Assembly: GCA_028875725.1 (NCBI GenBank)
Contig: JAPPCR010000005.1
Span: forward strand, 193,501-257,500
Direction: 5' to 3'
Length of the DNA stretch: 64,000 nucleotides
DNA from: Acidobacteriota bacterium
GTDB taxonomy: Bacteria; Acidobacteriota; Thermoanaerobaculia; Multivoradales; Multivoraceae
The translations under genes were made by a program, and so were the position numbers. The notes under the pieces were generated by a model, which saw only the letters and a program-made list of their open reading frames with translations, was not told the origin of the DNA and made no database searches. Position 1 is the first letter of the stretch; each line of letters begins with the position of its first letter. This document shows positions 37,801 to 45,674 of this stretch, piece by piece.

Positions 37801-37900
37801 CTGGTGGCGCGTTCCGCGCCACCAGCGTCGCAGTCTGTGCGCCCGGGCGCACAGATGCCAGGCCGGCGCAGCGACACTGCCTGCCGGCCAGAGGGCCGGC
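37801..37900. repeat. cluster of three perfect hairpins (second palindrome family)
   Basis: An 11-bp stem with 3-nt loop (CTGGTGGCGCG, 37801-37825), a perfect 20-nt palindrome (37835-37854, CTGTGCGCCC and its mirror) and GCCGGCC-AGAG-GGCCGGC (37883-37900). It lies past the stop of the exported-family gene 1, where it could act as a terminator or mRNA protector. The last hairpin recurs at 62148-62165. Confidence 0.7.
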
Positions 37901-37909
37901 GCGGCGACG

Positions 37910-38953
37910 CTACTCGTCGACCGGGAACGGATTCTCCGGCACGAGCTCCGTGCCCGCCGCGGCCGTCGCCGAGTCGTCCGGGCAGTTGACCGTGAACGTC
38001 GTCTCGACCGTGTCGTTCGGAGCATCCGGGATGACGCCGTCGAGTTCCGCCACCGTGAAGGTGATCGTCTGCGGATTTCCGCGGTCCGGGTCGTTATTGG
38101 CGGGCAGACAGCGGGCGTCGTCCCCCGCGACCTCGACGGTCCATTGCAGTACCCCCGCCTGGCCTTGCGGTGGCGGCGCACCCGTGGCCTGGTTGAACAG
38201 GATTCCCAGGACGCTCGCGTGATGGTCTTTCTCCGCCCTTCCGAACACGCTGTCGGCCGACGTGAGGAAGTTCTCGCCGTGAAGAGTCACCGTAACCACC
38301 CTGGTCTGCTGGCCAGCCGGGGGTCGGACCACGGACGAGGGGCTCGCGGTCAGGCGCCAGCCATCGGGCGATCCTAGGTGGCAGTCCACCGCCGTCTCCG
38401 AATCCACCTTGCCGCTGCAGCCCGGTATCCGCCTCGTCGGCACGATGCGCGGGATGATGCCGACCCGGCCGGTCGGAGCGTGCTTCACCCAGGCGGCGGC
38501 CCCGTCGGTCGGCGCGTCGATGGTCACGCCACCGGGATCGGTGACCGCGATCTTCTCGTTACCGACTGCATCCTTGGGGATGAGCGCGGAGACCGCGGAG
38601 TTCTGGTCGTCGTTGATCCAGTACCAGCCGCCGGGCCGAAGGTTGTCGATCTCAAGGGTGCCGCTCGTTCCCGCCCGGCAGTTCAGGCCGTTGGCGCTGT
38701 TCAGGGCCTGGCGCACAATGCCGTTGCTGTCCGGTTGCACCGTGGAAGTCAGCGTGGCGTTGCCGCAGACGACGATGAACCTGACCTCGCGGTCGCCATC
38801 GATGCCGGCCGACTCACCGACGAACCCACCCTCGCCCGCGAAGTAGGGCGCCACCTGGCACCGTTCCTCGGGACAGTCGACGATCACCGTCTGGCCTGAG
38901 AGCAGTGCGGGCACTGAGCCGGCGACGAGTACAAGGGGGATGATCTGCTTCAC
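37910..38953 (-). CDS. exported protein, member 1 of a three-gene family of unknown function
   Basis: 347 aa from a GTG behind GGAAGGAA. Signal peptide 'MKQIIPLVLVAGSVPALLSG'. Motifs shared with the next two proteins upstream: 'APYFAGEGGFVG' near the N-terminus, 'GGWYWINDDQNSAVSALI' in the middle and 'ATGRVGIIPRIVP'. It ends in 'ELVPENPFPVDE', almost the same as the tail of the protein at 40320. Several Cys are positioned for disulfides. The gene starts 29 bp after the stop of the second member, so they may share a transcript. I do not recognise the family. Confidence 0.72.
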   Translation of the reverse strand: MKQIIPLVLVAGSVPALLSGQTVIVDCPEERCQVAPYFAGEGGFVGESAGIDGDREVRFIVVCGNATLTSTVQPDSNGIVRQALNSANGLNCRAGTSGTLEIDNLRPGGWYWINDDQNSAVSALIPKDAVGNEKIAVTDPGGVTIDAPTDGAAAWVKHAPTGRVGIIPRIVPTRRIPGCSGKVDSETAVDCHLGSPDGWRLTASPSSVVRPPAGQQTRVVTVTLHGENFLTSADSVFGRAEKDHHASVLGILFNQATGAPPPQGQAGVLQWTVEVAGDDARCLPANNDPDRGNPQTITFTVAELDGVIPDAPNDTVETTFTVNCPDDSATAAAGTELVPENPFPVDE

Positions 38954-38982
38954 GGCTTTCCTTCCTTCCAGCGACTGCCTGG

Positions 38983-40122
38983 CTACTGCCGGGGCGGGCA
39001 GACGACTTCTAGCTGCGTGGCAGCCGCAAAGGGAGCGAGCGCACCGGAACTGGCCAATGCCGACGGCTGGGGCGCAAGGCTGTTCGGGTTGCGGTTGCCG
39101 TTCGCCGTGTGCGCGGCGCGGATGTTCAGCGCCGCCGTGTATCGCGTGCCCGTTGCTGGGCAGTAGTCGTCCGGAGACGCCGAGATCGTGATGACGGCCT
39201 GGCCTGCCGGGTTCGTGCCGATCGCGCTGTCGCCGCTGTTCGTCAGCACCACGTTCGCGCCGGCGAGAGCCTCCGCGTCCGCGACTCCCGGCGGGCCGTC
39301 GTCCAGCGTCACCGTGAACACGGTGTTCAGCCAGTTCGTGCCGGCGTCGTCCTTGCCGGCCCAGCCGAGAGTCGGCGCGGCCGGGTCGGCTGTCGAGAAG
39401 CTGCCGGTCTCGTTGACCCAGAGATCGGCGTTGACAACGAGATCGCCGCTGAAGGGCCGAGTGACTATGCCGCTCGTGATCATCTCCCGGCGGCCATCAG
39501 CAGCCGGGCCGGTCAGGCGGATCTTCGTGCCGCCGTCACCGAGCATGCAACTGCGGGCCTGCTGGTCCGTAAACGCCTCGGTGCGGGCGTTGTACCTCGG
39601 CCCGCAGAGAGCGGCATCGGGCGCCGGAGGTTCCGGCAGAATGTTCGGCAGGATACCGACGCGGCCCGTGGCGGCCTCCTTGAGGTAGACGGCGCCTCTG
39701 CCCACCCTCATCGAGACGCCCTCGCCGGCGCTCGTGATCGCAGTTGTGGCGTTGTCGAGGACCTCCTTGCCGATCAGGGAACCCACGGCCGAGTTCGCGG
39801 CGTCCGTGATCCAGTACCAGCCGCCGTCCTCCACGCCGGCAATCTCGAGACTGCCGTCATCCCGGTCGCAGGCGAGGCCGTTCCGGTAGGTGAACAACTG
39901 GGCAACCGTGCCGCCTCCAGTGCCGATCTCTCCGGTGATCGAGACGTTGCCGCAGGAAGCAACGAAGACGACTTCGCCGACGCCTTCCGCAACGGTCGCG
40001 ATGAAGCCGCCCTCACCCCTGAAGTAGGGAGCGACGTGGTCGCACGCCTGACAGACGACGCTTTGGGCCAAAGCCGTGGCCGGTAGCGCAAAGAACGCCA
40101 CGGCGACCAGGATGTGCTTCAT
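38983..40122 (-). CDS. exported protein, member 2 of a three-gene family of unknown function
   Basis: 379 aa from an ATG with GGGGAG 11 bp upstream. Signal peptide 'MKHILVAVAFFALPATALAQ'. Carries 'APYFRGEGGFIAT', 'GGWYWITDAANSAVGSLI', 'ATGRVGILPNILPEPPAPD' and 'CMLGDGGTKIRLTG', most similar to member 3. Unlike the other two it lacks the 'LVPENPFP' tail and ends '...ATQLEVVCPPRQ'. Beta-rich, probably periplasmic or surface exposed. A terminator upstream (40195-40251) separates it from member 3, so it should have its own promoter between 40123 and 40195. Confidence 0.72.
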   Translation of the reverse strand: MKHILVAVAFFALPATALAQSVVCQACDHVAPYFRGEGGFIATVAEGVGEVVFVASCGNVSITGEIGTGGGTVAQLFTYRNGLACDRDDGSLEIAGVEDGGWYWITDAANSAVGSLIGKEVLDNATTAITSAGEGVSMRVGRGAVYLKEAATGRVGILPNILPEPPAPDAALCGPRYNARTEAFTDQQARSCMLGDGGTKIRLTGPAADGRREMITSGIVTRPFSGDLVVNADLWVNETGSFSTADPAAPTLGWAGKDDAGTNWLNTVFTVTLDDGPPGVADAEALAGANVVLTNSGDSAIGTNPAGQAVITISASPDDYCPATGTRYTAALNIRAAHTANGNRNPNSLAPQPSALASSGALAPFAAATQLEVVCPPRQ

Positions 40123-40194
40123 CGGTCGATGCTCCCCAAGGCGGCCGGATGCCGCAGTCGGTCAACCCTACGGGAAACGGCGGTAGCGGTCCAG

Positions 40195-40251
40195 AGAAAA
40201 AAGGCGGCAACCTCCGCGCCGGGCGTGAGCCCGACGCGGAGGCGCCGCCTT
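40195..40251 (-). terminator. intrinsic terminator after exported-family gene 3
   Basis: On the minus strand a very long GC-rich stem (AAGGCGGC... paired with GCCGCCTT, with a second CCTCCGCG/CGCGGAGG stem inside) is followed by a run of six T residues. It lies about 70 bp past the stop at 40320. Confidence 0.8.
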
Positions 40252-40319
40252 GAAGTCGTTCTCCCTGTGGGCTTCAGGACTCGTGCAAGCGCCTCAGCCC
40301 GGGAAGATCGGCTGTTCCC

Positions 40320-41498
40320 TTACTTGTCGGTCGGGAACGGGTTCTCCGGCACGAGCTCCTGGCCCATGTTGGCGGACGACGCCGAGGCGCACACGATCGT
40401 GAGCTTCGCGCTGAGCCCGGCTGCAAGCGGACCAGTCGTCGTAACGGCCGGATGCACTGCATTGGTCCCCGGAGTGGCGGTCACGTTCAACGTGAGCGAG
40501 TGCTTCGGCGCCGTCGCCGACGCCGGGCAGTAGTCGGTGTTGTTCGTGATCGTGATCGTGGCCTGCCCGGCAGGGGTGCTGCCTGAGCCATCTGTCACCA
40601 CGACACCATGGGTGGTCGCGGCGGCCGCCGGGGCGGTCCCGGGGTTGCCCCCAACGGTACCAGCCCACGTGGCGGCGAGCCAGTTGTCCTCCCCCTTGCC
40701 AGGCCAGCCAGCCTGGATGGAGGCAGTCGACGGCGCACCGCCCGTGCCACTCGTGTCAGTCGAGTAGCTTCCGCTCTCGTTGTGCCAGAGATCGGCCATC
40801 AGAGTGACCGAAGCGCTCCCAACAGGCCGGCTGATCGTCTGACTGGTGATCATTACCTCTCGTCCAAGGTGGTCGGTACCGATGATCCGTACCTTGGCGC
40901 CACCGTTTCCGAGCATGCAACTCGAGGACATCTGGGACGTGTAGGTCTTGCTACCGGCAGGAATCCGGGGACCGCAGAGAACCGTATCCGGCGCCGGCGG
41001 CTCCGGCAGGATGGTCGGCAGGATGCCGACGCGACCGGTAGCGGTCTCCGAGAGGAGAACCGCACCGCTGCCCGCCATCATCTTCACGCCGTCACCGGCG
41101 CCGGTGATCATGGTCGGCTCGTTGTCGAGGATCATGTCGTTGACCAAACCGCCGACGGCCGAGTTGTCCTCCATCGTCAGCCAGTACCAGCCACCATCCA
41201 TGATGGGGCCGAGCCGGAAGGAACCGCCTTCCGACATGCAGGCGTAGTCGCCGGTGAGCAGCATGGAGACCATGCCGTCGTCGTTGGGCATCAACTCGTC
41301 GGACCTGGTGACACCGTCGCAGGTGGCGACGAAAGTCACCATCTCGGCGTCATCGGCGGCCGTCGCGATGAACCCGCCCTCACCGTGGTAGACCGACACC
41401 CGGTGGGTGCAGTCGTCGCAGTGGACGTCCTGAGCGGCCGCCACTGCGGGGATCGCGCAGAGAACCAGCGCGATCGTGATGTGCTTCATCAGCTTCAC
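40320..41498 (-). CDS. exported protein, member 3 of a three-gene family of unknown function
   Basis: 392 aa from the GTG at 41498, which has AGGGAG about 10 bp ahead; the ATG three codons in is an alternative. Signal peptide 'MKHITIALVLCAIPAVAAAQ'. Contains 'VYHGEGGFIATAAD', 'GGWYWLTMEDNSAVGGLV', 'ATGRVGILPTILPEPPAPD' and 'CMLGNGGAKVRIIG', and ends in 'ELVPENPFPTDK'. Ala/Thr/Gly-rich beta segments follow the middle motif. A long structured leader precedes it and a strong terminator follows, so it is probably a separate, regulated transcript. Function unknown. Confidence 0.74.
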   Translation of the reverse strand: MKLMKHITIALVLCAIPAVAAAQDVHCDDCTHRVSVYHGEGGFIATAADDAEMVTFVATCDGVTRSDELMPNDDGMVSMLLTGDYACMSEGGSFRLGPIMDGGWYWLTMEDNSAVGGLVNDMILDNEPTMITGAGDGVKMMAGSGAVLLSETATGRVGILPTILPEPPAPDTVLCGPRIPAGSKTYTSQMSSSCMLGNGGAKVRIIGTDHLGREVMITSQTISRPVGSASVTLMADLWHNESGSYSTDTSGTGGAPSTASIQAGWPGKGEDNWLAATWAGTVGGNPGTAPAAAATTHGVVVTDGSGSTPAGQATITITNNTDYCPASATAPKHSLTLNVTATPGTNAVHPAVTTTGPLAAGLSAKLTIVCASASSANMGQELVPENPFPTDK

Positions 41499-41945
41499 AG
41501 TTTGTTTTCTCCCTGGCGGCTTTCTGCCGCCGTTCGTTTCGGCCCGGCTATCCAAAGCCGGACCAAGGTCTTCGATCCGAAGATCAGGCCGTGGCGGTGC
41601 GGACTACCCGCGTTGCCACAGCCGCTGACGTTTTCTCACTTGGACGGTCGCTTTCCGGCTCAACGAGCCACCGACCGTCACTCAAGCTGATGCTGCGCAT
41701 CACCTCCCGCTAAAAGACTTCAAGGCCGTCTGTCCAAAGACGTGAGGGAACCTTAGCGGAAACAGCCGAGCAGATCCAGTGTGGTCCGGATGACGGCCCG
41801 TTCCTGTGGTGAGGTTCCTCTACGGCTGGGCACTATAGGGGGTTTAAGGGGATTCGTCAAGGGGTTGGCGTGTGGAAGTGTGTGCGAGTAAGTCATTGAA
41901 TCTGTTGGAGTTGCGCGAAAAAGGCCTTCCGCTGGGTGCGCGGGT
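41499..41945 (-). promoter_or_regulatory. long structured 5' leader and promoter region of the exported-family gene 3
   Basis: 447 bp without a convincing gene. On the minus strand, approaching the start, several stems can be drawn: an 8-bp outer stem closing around GGCTC/GAGCC (about 41643-41677), a GTGGC/GCCAC stem with inner GCGG/CCGC (about 41590-41620), a 6-bp stem with GAT loop (41573-41587), a long GGTCCGGCT/AGCCGGGCC stem (41541-41566) and a perfect GGCGGC/GCCGCC hairpin with AGAAA loop (41515-41531) just before the ribosome site. Known riboswitch cores (for example the cyclic di-GMP GEMM type) were looked for and not found. The far end (41880-41945) is less GC-rich. Confidence 0.45.
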
Positions 41946-41947
41946 CT
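41932..41947. repeat. REP-type element end fragment at a stop codon
   Basis: 16 bp identical to the left end of the element (CTGGGTGCGCGGGTCT). The minus-strand TAG stop of the DUF2235 gene starts within it. Confidence 0.55.
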
Positions 41948-43127
41948 AGGGGGGGTTGGCCCAGTCCAGGGAGTCCGGGTCCTGCTCGCCGGGGGAAGGG
42001 AGGGCCGGGCGGACGCGCTTCTCCTCCAGAGCCGGCAGGAGGGTGCGGCGGGCGACGCCCTGGCGATAGGCGGCGGAATCCGGGTTCTCCAGCCGGCGGA
42101 TCGCCGAGAAGTGGACGGCCTCGCCGGTCACCGCGGGGCGGCCGTCCTCGTCCGCTTCGCCGACCGGCCGGTCGTGGCGGCCCCATACCCGGTAGACGGC
42201 GGACATCTTCCCCTGGGGGCCGAACGGGTCCGGAGCGATCTCCCGGGGGACCGCCCGGGGTCCGAAGGCGAGGCCGGCGCCGTAGGCCTTCGCCCACATC
42301 CAGAGCAGGGCGCCGTCCGAGAGGCCGGCGTGCGGCCGGCCGCCGCCGACGTCGCCGTGCACCCCCGGGAACCAGAGCTGCTCCACGTGCTGGCCCGGGG
42401 CCGGCGAGTTCAGCCACAGGGTGGGCGCGAAGGGACGGCGGCCCTCATCGACCGACACCGCGTGACAGGCGTGGCGGATGTGGCGGTCGAGCCGCACGTC
42501 GTGGAAGCGGTGGCGGCGGGCACCGATCCAGTTCAGCCAGGTGACCGGCACGCCGAGGGCGCCCACGGTGTCCCAGACGCCGACGAAGTGGACCACGCTC
42601 GAGGGCCGGAGGAGGTCTGCGCCGCGAAACTCGGGGGCGGTCGGCGCCCGGCAGAACGTCTCCCGGTGGCGGGCGGCGCGTTCGCCGCGGGCTTCCCCTG
42701 CGCGCATGCGGTAGATCGCCATGCCCTCGCTCACCGCGTCCGCCGGCGGGCGGCCGGCGAGAGAGCAGCGCCCCTCGTCGGGAATGCCGCAGAGGCCGAT
42801 CAGCCCCGCCAGACTGCGCGCGGTGTAGGCGCCGCGGCTGTAGCCGAACAGGAACAGCCGGTCGCGCGGGAGGTAGTTGGCGGCCAGCCACCGGTAGGCG
42901 AGCTCGACGTTCCGGGCCAGCCCGAGGCCGAGCACGCCTCCCCGGAAGCGGTCGAAACGCCCGGTGCCCACACCGCGGTCGTAGTAGGTGAGCTGCTCCA
43001 CGCCCTCCGACGTGACCGGGCGGATGGCCTGCCAGGTCTTGACGACGTTCGTCGGCGACGAGGCATCGTCGCTGTTCCAGGTGCCGTCGAAGCAGAGAGC
43101 GATGTTGCGGGGGATGCGTATGGCCAT
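41946..43127 (-). CDS. DUF2235 alpha/beta hydrolase (Tle1-type phospholipase-like)
   Basis: 393 aa. 'NIALCFDGTWNSD' at the N-terminus and the nucleophile Ser in 'LFGYSRGAYTARSLAGLI' define DUF2235, the family of type VI secretion phospholipase effectors of the Tle1 group as well as many stand-alone hydrolases. 'WFPGVHGDVGGG' probably carries the later acid/His residues. No signal peptide, no immunity gene and no VgrG or Hcp in the window, so an effector role has no support here. The final codons and stop fall inside a 16-bp fragment of the REP element, so the natural C-terminus may have been replaced. Confidence 0.88.
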   Translation of the reverse strand: MAIRIPRNIALCFDGTWNSDDASSPTNVVKTWQAIRPVTSEGVEQLTYYDRGVGTGRFDRFRGGVLGLGLARNVELAYRWLAANYLPRDRLFLFGYSRGAYTARSLAGLIGLCGIPDEGRCSLAGRPPADAVSEGMAIYRMRAGEARGERAARHRETFCRAPTAPEFRGADLLRPSSVVHFVGVWDTVGALGVPVTWLNWIGARRHRFHDVRLDRHIRHACHAVSVDEGRRPFAPTLWLNSPAPGQHVEQLWFPGVHGDVGGGRPHAGLSDGALLWMWAKAYGAGLAFGPRAVPREIAPDPFGPQGKMSAVYRVWGRHDRPVGEADEDGRPAVTGEAVHFSAIRRLENPDSAAYRQGVARRTLLPALEEKRVRPALPSPGEQDPDSLDWANPP

Positions 43128-43260
43128 GGGGAGTTGGGCGCGTGGAGGCTAGCGCGGGGAAGCGGCGGAGGAAACGCCAAGTTCGCTTGACGTTGCGGGG
43201 CGGGCGCCGGCCGGGCCGGATAGGCTCGACGCCTCACTTCGAGGCCCAAGGAGACAGCCC

Positions 43261-43596
43261 ATGACCGATACCGCCGCCGCCATCAACGACATCTTCAGCC
43301 GGATGCCCGGTCGCCTGGACGCGCAGGCCGCGGCCGGCCTCGACGCGGTGATCCAGTTCAACCTCTCGGGCGAGGGCGGCGGCGTCTGGCACTGCGCGAT
43401 CAGGGACGGCGCCTGCACCGTCGGCGAAGGCGCCCACGACGCGCCGACGATGACGTTGTCGATGGAGGCCGCCGACTACGTCCAGCTCACGTCGGGCGAA
43501 CTGGACGGCACCGTCGCGTTCATGAGCGGGAAGCTCCGCATCGACGGGGACATGGGGCTGGCGATGCGGATGGGGAGCCTGTTTCGGGTGGGGTGA
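43261..43596 (+). CDS. SCP2 sterol-carrier domain protein
   Basis: 111 aa, a complete single SCP2 domain: 'IQFNLSGEGGGVWHCAIRDG' in the first strands, 'DAPTMTLSMEAADYVQLTSG' and 'AFMSGKLRIDGDMGLAMRM' at the end. SCP2 domains bind hydrophobic molecules such as lipids and acyl chains in the cytoplasm. AAGGAGA precedes the ATG. It diverges from the DUF2235 lipase-like gene; a shared lipid theme is possible but unproven. Confidence 0.92.
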   Translation: MTDTAAAINDIFSRMPGRLDAQAAAGLDAVIQFNLSGEGGGVWHCAIRDGACTVGEGAHDAPTMTLSMEAADYVQLTSGELDGTVAFMSGKLRIDGDMGLAMRMGSLFRVG

Positions 43597-43605
43597 CGAG
43601 GCGGG

Positions 43606-45600
43606 TCAGAAGCCCAGAACTTCACCGTAGAAGGCGAGTTCGGCTTCCAGGGCGCGGACGATGTTCCCGGCGCGGCGGAAGCCGTGCTGCTCGCCTTCGA
43701 ACAGGTGGTAGTCGACGCGAAGGCCCTTGGCGCGTAGCGCCTCGACCATCGCTTCGGCCTGGTTGGGCGGCACGATGCGGTCTTCGTCGCCCTGGAAGAA
43801 GATGACCGGGCAGGAGAAGCGGTCGCGGGCTTCGAGCGGCGAGCGCTCGCGGTAGAGGTCGGCGCGCTCCGGGTAGGGGCCGACCAGGCGGTCGAGGTAG
43901 CGCGACTCGAACTTGTGGGTGTCGCGGGCGAGGGCGGCGAGATCGGCGACGCCGTAGTGGCTGGCGCCGGCGGCGAAAGTGTCCCTGAAGGCGAGCGCGG
44001 CGAGAGTCGTGTAGCCGCCGGCGCTGCCGCCGCGGATGAGCAGCTTGCCCGGGTCGGCCTCGCCGCGGGCGGCGAGCGCCTCGGCGGCGGCGGCGCAGTC
44101 CTCGACGTCGACGATGCCCCAGCGGCCGCGCAGCGACTCGCGGTAGGCGCGGCCGTAGCCGGTGCTGCCGCCGTAGTTCACGTCGACCACGGCGAAGCCG
44201 CGCGAGGTCCAGAACTGGACGCCCGGGTCGTAGACGTGCTCGGCGGCGGAGGTGGGGCCGCCGTGGCTCTTGACGATGAGCGGCGGCCTGCTTCCGGCCG
44301 GCGCCTGCGCGTCGTCGTTCTTCGGCGGGTAGAAGAAGGCGTAGGCCCGGCGGCCGGCGGTGGAGGGGAAGTCGATGGGCCGGCCGGTGGAGAGGTAGCG
44401 GGGGTCCGGGGTCGGGCCGGTGGTCGTGAGGACGTCGAGTTGGGGTTCGGTGGCGTGGGCGGAGGCGTCGGAGTCGGAGAGGCGGAGGCGGACGACTTCG
44501 GTGGGCCGGTCCGGGGCGGCGCCGAGGAAGATGACGGTAGAGCCGGCGGAGCGTAGCCAGGTGATCGAGGTGTAGGGCGTCGGTATGGGTACCGGCTCGG
44601 GCGCTCCGTCGCCGTCGTCACCGTCGGGAAGGAACACGAGTCCCCACACTCCCTGCTCGCAGCAGGCCGCGACGATGCCTCCCGGCACCTGCGCGTAGGT
44701 GGACATGCCGAAGAGCCACGGCGGCACGCCGAACTCGGCATCGCGAGGGCAGAGGCTCTGGGTTCGCGGGTCTTCCGACCCGCCTCGGGCGGAGCCGCGG
44801 TACAGGTTCCACCAGCCGCCGCGGTCGGAGATGAAGGTGAGGCGGCCCTGCGCTTCGAAGCTCGGTTGCTGGACGGCTTCGGGGTGGTCCGGGTCGCCGC
44901 CGGCAACGGCGCGTGGCGCCCGCGGCAGGCCGGCGTCGTCGAGGTCGGCGAGCCAGAGGGTCGTGGCGTCCCAAGGCATGTCGGGGTGGTTCCAGCTCAG
45001 CCAGGCGAGGCGGCTGCCGTCCGGGGAGAGGCGTGGCGAACTGAAGAAGTCGGCGCCGGAGACGAGTTCGGTGGGTGGCGGCGTCTCGGTGGCGGCGGGT
45101 GGGTCGGCGGCAGGCGGGTCGGCCGGTAGCGGGATCGCCACCAGGGCCGTGGTTTCGTCGCCGCCGGAGGCGGTCGGGCGTTCCTGGACGGCGAGGAGTC
45201 GGCGCCGGTTGGAGTCGAAGACGAGGTCGGCGTAGCGGGAGTTGTCGGCGGGGGTCAGGGGGATCGTGGTGGCGGCGGTGGCGAGGTAGACGCGCTGGTC
45301 GGAGAAGTTGACGAAGACGTGAACGTTCGGGCCGAGGAGGAGGAAGGCGGCGCCGCCGTACTCGTGGACACGGCTGCGGACGTCGAAGCCGTCGGGGGTG
45401 AGGGTGCGGGTGCTGCCGTCGGGATCGAGGCAGACGAGGACGTTGCGACCGCCCTCCTCGGGGCGGCGCTCGAGCCAGCAGACGTTGTCGCCCAGTGCGG
45501 CAATGTCGTCGATGCGGCGGGCGCCTTCCGCGACGGACCGGGCCGAGATCGGCGACGGCCAGGCGCCGTACAGGGCTGTGCGCGGATGGTCGTCAGGCAT
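43606..45600 (-). CDS. S9 family peptidase (S9C-like), with a REP-derived insert
   Basis: 664 aa from the ATG at 45600 ('MPDDHPRTALYG'); an upstream in-frame start would add nine residues. A PD40-type propeller ('SPDGSRLAWLSW') is followed by an alpha/beta-hydrolase domain with Ser in 'IRGGSAGGYTTLA', Asp in 'FQGDEDRIVPP' and His in 'GEQHGFR', a full triad. No signal peptide, so probably cytoplasmic dipeptidyl or acylaminoacyl peptidase. At 44758-44801 the left arm of the REP element is read in frame, giving 'GSARGGSEDPRTQ' in a propeller loop where relatives have a short Asp-Gly turn. Confidence 0.92.
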   Translation of the reverse strand: MPDDHPRTALYGAWPSPISARSVAEGARRIDDIAALGDNVCWLERRPEEGGRNVLVCLDPDGSTRTLTPDGFDVRSRVHEYGGAAFLLLGPNVHVFVNFSDQRVYLATAATTIPLTPADNSRYADLVFDSNRRRLLAVQERPTASGGDETTALVAIPLPADPPAADPPAATETPPPTELVSGADFFSSPRLSPDGSRLAWLSWNHPDMPWDATTLWLADLDDAGLPRAPRAVAGGDPDHPEAVQQPSFEAQGRLTFISDRGGWWNLYRGSARGGSEDPRTQSLCPRDAEFGVPPWLFGMSTYAQVPGGIVAACCEQGVWGLVFLPDGDDGDGAPEPVPIPTPYTSITWLRSAGSTVIFLGAAPDRPTEVVRLRLSDSDASAHATEPQLDVLTTTGPTPDPRYLSTGRPIDFPSTAGRRAYAFFYPPKNDDAQAPAGSRPPLIVKSHGGPTSAAEHVYDPGVQFWTSRGFAVVDVNYGGSTGYGRAYRESLRGRWGIVDVEDCAAAAEALAARGEADPGKLLIRGGSAGGYTTLAALAFRDTFAAGASHYGVADLAALARDTHKFESRYLDRLVGPYPERADLYRERSPLEARDRFSCPVIFFQGDEDRIVPPNQAEAMVEALRAKGLRVDYHLFEGEQHGFRRAGNIVRALEAELAFYGEVLGF
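44758..44801. repeat. REP-type element, left half, inside the S9 peptidase gene
   Basis: About 44 bp matching the left arm and first inner arm (CTGGGTTCGCGGGTCTTC then GACCCGCC and GGCGGAGCCGCGG). The right half is missing. It is translated on the minus strand as part of the peptidase. Confidence 0.75.
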
Positions 45601-45674
45601 CGACGGAGCGTAGCGCGGCAGGTGCAATAGTCTTCCCTGTCACGGCTGTTCACAGGATCAGACGAGGCCAACCA

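Noticed and set aside
41499..41720. Cyclic di-GMP (GEMM) or cobalamin riboswitch in the leader
   Set aside because: The conserved unpaired cores of these classes were not found; only generic stems are visible.
41946..43127. Type VI secretion effector-immunity pair
   Set aside because: The DUF2235 gene lacks a neighbouring immunity gene and no type VI component is in the window.
43601..43618. GCGGGTCAGAAGCCC, close to the REP arm, at the S9 peptidase stop
   Set aside because: The match is short and breaks within the arm; chance similarity is likely in this composition.
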